NCBI GenBank assembly: GCA_030601645.1
Contig: JAUWBQ010000061.1
Span: 1 to 8,662 of the forward strand
Origin: Candidatus Bathyarchaeota archaeon
Lineage (GTDB): Archaea > Thermoproteota > Bathyarchaeia > TCS64
Reading direction: 5' to 3'
Length of the DNA stretch: 8,662 nt
Part shown: one piece after another, positions 5,777 through 8,662 of the stretch
Position numbering within the stretch: position 1 is the stretch's first letter
How the letters are laid out: every line of letters starts with the position of its first letter
Translations under genes and position numbers: made by a program
Notes under the pieces: generated by a model
The model's database searches: none
Told to the model about the DNA's origin: nothing
What the model saw: the letters and a program-made list of their open reading frames with translations, nothing else

Positions 5777-6805
5777 TCATAATTCGGGTTTCAGTTGGTC
5801 GAATACTCCCTCGACCATGAATTTCCTGTTTGAGAGCCATCTTCCATCTTGATATGGCTCGTCCCAGAACCAGTAGCGCATGCTGGAGTCGTAGTCGCTC
5901 CAGAGCACCCTGACGTCTTCACAGTGTTTCTGCAGCAGGCTTCCGATGTGCGGGAGGTCCAGGGAGGGGAGGGCGGTCTGCAGTATGAAACCGTCCTTTA
6001 TCGGTATGAGAGAGGATTGGAAGGGCAGCGATTCGACGGCTTGGGCGAACATCTGTGTCGTCATTATCGAGCATTTACACACGAACAGGAGGGTCGCGAA
6101 CAGCCTGGATGCGTCTCGATGGACTATCACCCTGTACGATTTGATGATGTTGTGTCTGTGGTACGCCTTCATCCTCCGGGTCAGGAAGTAGTTGGGCACG
6201 GAGGAGCGGCTGGCAATGATGTTCTTCTTCTCCCTTGCGTTGACTGTCAGCTGCCTGAGTACCCTCATATCCCTGTGGTCCATCAGCTCAAGAGCTGAGG
6301 GCGTGCTCTGGAGCGGCCTGGGGGTGCTGGAGAAGCCATCCTCCCAGCCCCGCCAGTCAAACTCCCACCTGTCGTCGGCAACATCGTAGTAGGAGAAATC
6401 TGTCTCGGTGGTGGACCACGATGACATGGCCATGTAGTATTCAAATCCGTTGATCAACCCGATGTCGCTCATGCCTTCGAAAAACTCCAGCAGCAGGGGC
6501 AGGGAGCCGTTGGGGACCGCGAACATTGTGAAGTGGCCGTTGGTGGCTCCCAGGCATCTCGCTCTATAACGCGTGTAGGGGTGGAGGTCGGTGGCCTTCT
6601 CAACGATCTCGATGTTCTTGAATGGAGTCTCAAGGAAAAATAAAATGGGGTGGAGGTCCAGTGAGGGGTAGACGATCTCGGCCGAGACCGATATCAGGAT
6701 TCCCTCATGGTATAGCTGGTTCATCCTCTTTGCGAAGGTGACCGTGGTCATGTCTGCCTCTTTGCTGAGGGTGTTGAGGGGATCGAGCGGTCTCCTTCCA
6801 AGCAC
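5777..6805 (-). CDS. Tandem winged-helix regulator B, paralogue of regulator A, start unclear
   Basis: Coordinates use the only canonical in-frame start, GTG 6805 (342 aa), but homology with regulator A continues in frame upstream to 6841 (RLTWKDTQVLS versus NLTDKDIRLLS), covering the first helix of the first winged helix. The codon matching regulator A's GTG start is ACG here (6839-6841), preceded by a G6 run (6848-6853) at a ribosome-site-like distance. Domains as in A: winged helix, RAM-like segment (HPYTRYRARCLGATNGHFTMFAVP), second winged helix (MDHRDMRVLRQL...VPNYFLTRRMKA), and a final segment with WSDYDSSMRYWFWDEPY. About half the residues match A, and there is no internal stop. Possible explanations: ACG initiation, a one-base error or frameshift in the G run (ATG 6863 would then be in frame), or a regulator losing its DNA-binding head. 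It lies 25-80 nt after the secreted-protein gene 6889-7386 on the same strand and is likely co-transcribed with it. Confidence 0.78.
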   Translation of the reverse strand: MLGRRPLDPLNTLSKEADMTTVTFAKRMNQLYHEGILISVSAEIVYPSLDLHPILFFLETPFKNIEIVEKATDLHPYTRYRARCLGATNGHFTMFAVPNGSLPLLLEFFEGMSDIGLINGFEYYMAMSSWSTTETDFSYYDVADDRWEFDWRGWEDGFSSTPRPLQSTPSALELMDHRDMRVLRQLTVNAREKKNIIASRSSVPNYFLTRRMKAYHRHNIIKSYRVIVHRDASRLFATLLFVCKCSIMTTQMFAQAVESLPFQSSLIPIKDGFILQTALPSLDLPHIGSLLQKHCEDVRVLWSDYDSSMRYWFWDEPYQDGRWLSNRKFMVEGVFDQLKPEL

Positions 6806-6888
6806 GGAAAGTACTTGTGTGTCTTTCCACGTGAGCCTCGTCCGAAACCCCCCGGTCCCTCATATGCGCTCAGAACTCTCTACGGTTG

Positions 6889-7386
6889 TCACCAGCAGAC
6901 TGGACCCACGGAGCCCCCCGGCGGATCGAACTCGACCGAGTTGGATTCGGCTATCAGGCCCCCGCTCTTGGCCGTGACCTGACCCCGATACCAGCCTATC
7001 TTGTCGAGGATCTCGAAGGCGTAGTCCGCATAGGTCCATTTCCCTGCCTCGCAGTAGACGTAGATCGTCTTCCGAACGGTCTTGTCGAACTTCGTCTTCT
7101 TCTCGATCGGGTTTTCTTGGTTGGTGCCGAGGTATTTCAGGTCCAGGGTCAGGCTGACCTGGTAGGTCCCGCTCTGACCGGCGAGGATGCCGATCTTCCC
7201 TCCGAGGATGATGTCGTCGTTCTCTCCGTCGCCCTCCAGATCTACCACTTCGATTGTGTCGATGGATACCTGGAGCCCTTTGACGCCGTCGTTGCTGGGT
7301 TTCTTGGCTGAGACTGGTGCGATGACGAACACGGATGCTACTAGTAAGACTAGAAAGACGCCGAGGATGTTTTTACCTATTTTCAT
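6889..7386 (-). CDS. Small secreted protein with an acidic calcium-loop-like motif
   Basis: 165 residues from ATG 7386; GGTG just upstream and the position of the signal peptide favour this over GTG 7395. Signal peptide: MKIGKN, a hydrophobic core, then APVSA with cleavage expected after residue 27. The mature part is beta-rich (GTYQVSLTLDLKYLG, TIYVYCEAGKWTYADYAFEILD, WYRGQVTAKSGGLIAESNSVEF). Residues 49-58, DLEGDGENDD followed by IILGG, resemble the DxDGDGxxD loops of FG-GAP/VCBS repeats or dockerins and could bind calcium; only one copy is present. Two Cys (in VYCEAG and near the C-terminus, PVCW) could form a disulfide. No membrane anchor beyond the signal. Function unknown. Divergent from the secreted-protein gene at 7546; regulator B follows on the same strand. 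Confidence 0.8.
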   Translation of the reverse strand: MKIGKNILGVFLVLLVASVFVIAPVSAKKPSNDGVKGLQVSIDTIEVVDLEGDGENDDIILGGKIGILAGQSGTYQVSLTLDLKYLGTNQENPIEKKTKFDKTVRKTIYVYCEAGKWTYADYAFEILDKIGWYRGQVTAKSGGLIAESNSVEFDPPGGSVGPVCW

Positions 7387-7410
7387 GGCACACACCGCTC
7401 TAAGAAATCA

Positions 7411-7420
7411 TAATATAAAG
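7411..7420 (-). promoter_or_regulatory. TATA box for the leftward secreted-protein gene
   Basis: CTTTATATTA on the minus strand, centred about 30 nt before ATG 7386, predicting a start site within a few nt of the start codon. Confidence 0.55.
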
Positions 7421-7460
7421 TTATCCAAGTATCGGTGCAACTTTTTGAAACCTTTTCGGG

Positions 7461-7477
7461 AAAAAACCGGGTTTTTT
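7461..7477. promoter_or_regulatory. Palindrome in the divergent promoter region
   Basis: AAAAAACC-G-GGTTTTTT: two perfect 8-bp arms around one central base. It lies between the two divergent TATA boxes (7411-7420 and 7515-7521), a position where one bound protein could control both secreted-protein genes. The T-run could instead act as a terminator element. Confidence 0.45.
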
Positions 7478-7514
7478 TGCAGATTGGTATTCCATAACGC
7501 TGTTCCGTGTGTGC

Positions 7515-7521
7515 TTTTATA
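7515..7521 (+). promoter_or_regulatory. TATA box for the rightward secreted-protein gene
   Basis: TTTTATA centred about 27 nt before ATG 7546. The predicted start site falls within a few nt of the ATG, so the transcript is near-leaderless, in line with the lack of a ribosome site. Confidence 0.55.
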
Positions 7522-7545
7522 GCGACAGTTGAACTCCAACATGAA

Positions 7546-8028
7546 ATGAAGCTAAGGTACATTCTGATTCTGAGTCTGTTTGTGGCTGCTGCGCTCAACC
7601 TGGGCAGTTCAGTCTCACTCGCTGATCCGGCCCAAGGAGATGCCCCCGGGAAGGCCTTCCCCCCCAAGTTCCTCGATGGGAATCGGTTAAACCTCTACGA
7701 GAAACCCTATCGGTACCCGGCGGACGAGCCCAGCTACGTCTTCCACGGATTCTTCATAGACGGCTGGTCTGATCTGACCTCCGACGAGAAGAAGATCTAC
7801 TATAACTATCTCACCATGGAGCTGACCATCGACGGTGAGCCCGTCAAGCTGAAGAAGTGGCAGCACCACTACGCGGAGTTCGAGTTCGGGGGCGTGACCT
7901 ACTACGACGTCAAGATCAAGGGGTTCTACGTGGAGTTTCCGGCATACCACTTCGAGAAGGGGAAGTACGTCTTCGAGTTGAGGCCCACGAATAAGCCAAC
8001 CCAGACAGTCACAATAAAGTTTTACTAA
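7546..8028 (+). CDS. Small secreted protein, Cys-free, unrecognised
   Basis: 160 residues from ATG 7546, chosen because it opens a signal peptide (MKLRYILILSLFVAAALNLG, cleavage expected after SLA at about residue 26) and because the open frame back to 7507 overlaps the TATA box. Mature part: a short proline/glycine-rich segment (DPAQGDAPGKAFPPKF), then a compact beta-rich domain rich in Tyr, Phe and Lys (YVFHGFFIDGW, YYNYLTMELTIDGEPVKLKKWQ, GVTYYDVKIKGFYVEFPAYHF, YVFELRPTNKP) that looks like an immunoglobulin-type sandwich. No Cys and no C-terminal anchor, so it is probably released or bound to a partner. Family not recognised. It is divergent from the 6889-7386 gene and followed by a T8 run. 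Confidence 0.8.
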   Translation: MKLRYILILSLFVAAALNLGSSVSLADPAQGDAPGKAFPPKFLDGNRLNLYEKPYRYPADEPSYVFHGFFIDGWSDLTSDEKKIYYNYLTMELTIDGEPVKLKKWQHHYAEFEFGGVTYYDVKIKGFYVEFPAYHFEKGKYVFELRPTNKPTQTVTIKFY

Positions 8029-8036
8029 TTTTTTTT
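8029..8036 (+). terminator. T8 run after the 7546-8028 gene
   Basis: Eight T directly after the TAA stop; a typical archaeal T-tract terminator position. Confidence 0.55.
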
Positions 8037-8101
8037 GCACCGAGATCACTTCTTTGGTCCATACTTCATAAACGTCGAGTAGACGCGCAAGGGATAACGA
8101 A

Positions 8102-8178
8102 TGCCGAGAGCGGGATTCGAACTCACGCTCCATCCGACAAAATACTGGAACTCAGCTCTTCTTAAGTTGGGTATCGCC
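8102..8178 (-). pseudogene. Degenerate tRNA-like sequence directly after the toxin gene
   Basis: Read on the minus strand from 8178 to 8102, 77 nt. The 3' part is clear: T-arm GTGAG-TTCGAAT-CCCGC (8110-8126, one A-C mismatch) and acceptor 3' strand TCTCGGC + A. The 5' acceptor GGCGATA pairs at five of seven positions, and AAGAGC sits where the D-arm 3' side should be. The D- and anticodon stems do not fold, so no amino acid is assigned and a working tRNA is unlikely. The variable region has CGGATGGA, also found in the tRNA-like sequence at 2888-2972. It starts 2 nt after the toxin stop codon and on the same strand, so it would be part of the toxin transcript. Best read as a tRNA remnant or old attachment site. 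Confidence 0.45.
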
Positions 8179-8180
8179 AA

Positions 8181-8450
8181 TTAGAATATTCTTGAGAAAT
8201 CGTCGTAGACGTTACTCCTGTGCCCCACATACAAAACGATCACCTGCTCCCTATCTCTTTTAATCTCGTATATTGCGCGATAATCGCCTATCCGCAGGCT
8301 CCAGAAATCCGTGTACCTCAGCTTCTTCCCCGCTCCCTCGGGGTCGCTCCGGAGCCCCGTCATACTCTCCCTGATCCTCGACCTGGTGGGCTCTTTGATC
8401 TTGTTCAGCTCCCGTGCGGCCTTCGGGTGCAGGAGGACGGCGAAGTTCAC
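8181..8450 (-). CDS. relE: RelE/ParE-family toxin
   Basis: 89 residues from GTG 8450. This start is set by a 4-nt overlap (GTGA) with the antitoxin stop and by the protein opening NFAVLLHPKAARELNKI, the usual first strand and helix of RelE; the frame open to 8615 is only the antitoxin read out of frame. Family signature: KKLRYTDFWSLRIGDYRAIYEI, then VIVLYVGHRSNVYDDF. R53, R58, R78 and Y82 are candidates for the basic and aromatic residues RelE enzymes use for cutting mRNA in the ribosomal A site; ParE-type gyrase poisoning cannot be excluded. Length is normal for archaeal RelE. Translationally coupled to the upstream RHH antitoxin and neutralised by it. Confidence 0.9.
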   Translation of the reverse strand: MNFAVLLHPKAARELNKIKEPTRSRIRESMTGLRSDPEGAGKKLRYTDFWSLRIGDYRAIYEIKRDREQVIVLYVGHRSNVYDDFSRIF

Positions 8451-8662
8451 TCCGATTCCTCGAGGGGGATCAGCGTCTCGGGGTGCTCCTCGGCCTCCTC
8501 GCTCCTGATCTTGAGCATCGCCAGGAAGTCCCTGGTCTTCTCCCTCTCCTCGAACAGGCTTATTATGGTCTTTATCGCGTCGCTCCGGCTCTTGAATCTC
8601 CCCTCCTCGACCCACCGATCGATCTCCTCGATCATCTTCTGGGGCAGCCTCAACTGGACCTG
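8447..8662 (-). CDS. Ribbon-helix-helix antitoxin (N-terminus outside window)
   Basis: 71 residues are visible. The frame is open through base 8662, so the TTG at 8653 is probably not the start: the residues before it (QVQ) complete the RHH strand QVQLRLPQKMIEEIDRWV. Then EEGRFKSRSDAIKTIISLF is the classical ribbon-helix-helix (CopG/MetJ-fold) DNA-binding unit, and a charged C-terminal helix and tail (EEREKTRDFLAML...EHPETLIPLEESE) would wrap the toxin. Expected role: bind and neutralise the RelE-type toxin and repress the operon. Its TGA at 8447-8449 overlaps the toxin GTG. Only a few N-terminal residues are likely missing. Confidence 0.88.
   Translation of the reverse strand, partial: QVQLRLPQKMIEEIDRWVEEGRFKSRSDAIKTIISLFEEREKTRDFLAMLKIRSEEAEEHPETLIPLEESE

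Noticed and set aside
8181..8615. Longer (144 aa) form of the RelE-type toxin
   Set aside because: The added N-terminal part is the antitoxin gene read in the wrong frame; the GTGA overlap at 8447-8450 gives a normal 89-residue RelE.

Overview
The window looks archaeal, probably from an uncultivated lineage of the Bathyarchaeia/TACK or Thermoplasmata kind; the sequence alone does not settle the phylum. Evidence: TATA boxes about 25-30 nt upstream of starts, near-leaderless starts, T-run terminators, a PGF-CTERM-like archaeosortase sorting signal, an HTH_45-type winged-helix protein, tandem Lrp/AsnC-like regulators and an archaeal RelE/ribbon-helix-helix toxin-antitoxin pair. Coding DNA is GC-rich; the spacers at about 1200-1270, 3060-3200 and 5226-5660 are AT-rich.

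Layout. (1) 1-915, + strand: transglutaminase-like cysteine-peptidase-fold protein, cut by the left edge. (2) 987-1139: 50-residue ORF resembling the start of a DUF302 protein. (3) 1293-2828: secreted, probably surface-anchored protein combining a lamin-tail domain, a ComEC-like metallo-beta-lactamase domain and a PGF-CTERM-like tail. (4) 2829-3362: a degenerate tRNA-like sequence on the minus strand, then the long hairpin-rich leader of a regulator, which holds a possible 36-residue His-rich peptide. (5) 3363-6841: a regulatory island. Two homologous tandem winged-helix (HTH-RAM-HTH-RAM-like) regulators point at each other. Between them lie, on the minus strand, an HTH_45 winged-helix gene and an unrecognised Cys-containing protein, and, on the plus strand, a possible 34-residue microprotein. 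The second regulator has lost a recognisable start codon. (6) 6889-8028: two divergently transcribed small secreted proteins share a 159-bp promoter region with a near-perfect palindrome. (7) 8102-8662, minus strand: RHH antitoxin (cut by the right edge), RelE-type toxin, and directly after it a second degenerate tRNA-like sequence.

Taken together this is an accessory region of cell-surface or extracellular proteins, paired transcription regulators and a toxin-antitoxin module, with tRNA remnants that hint at past integration. No IS element, integrase, CRISPR array, rRNA gene or complete tRNA gene was seen. Functional links between the genes are inferred from position only.
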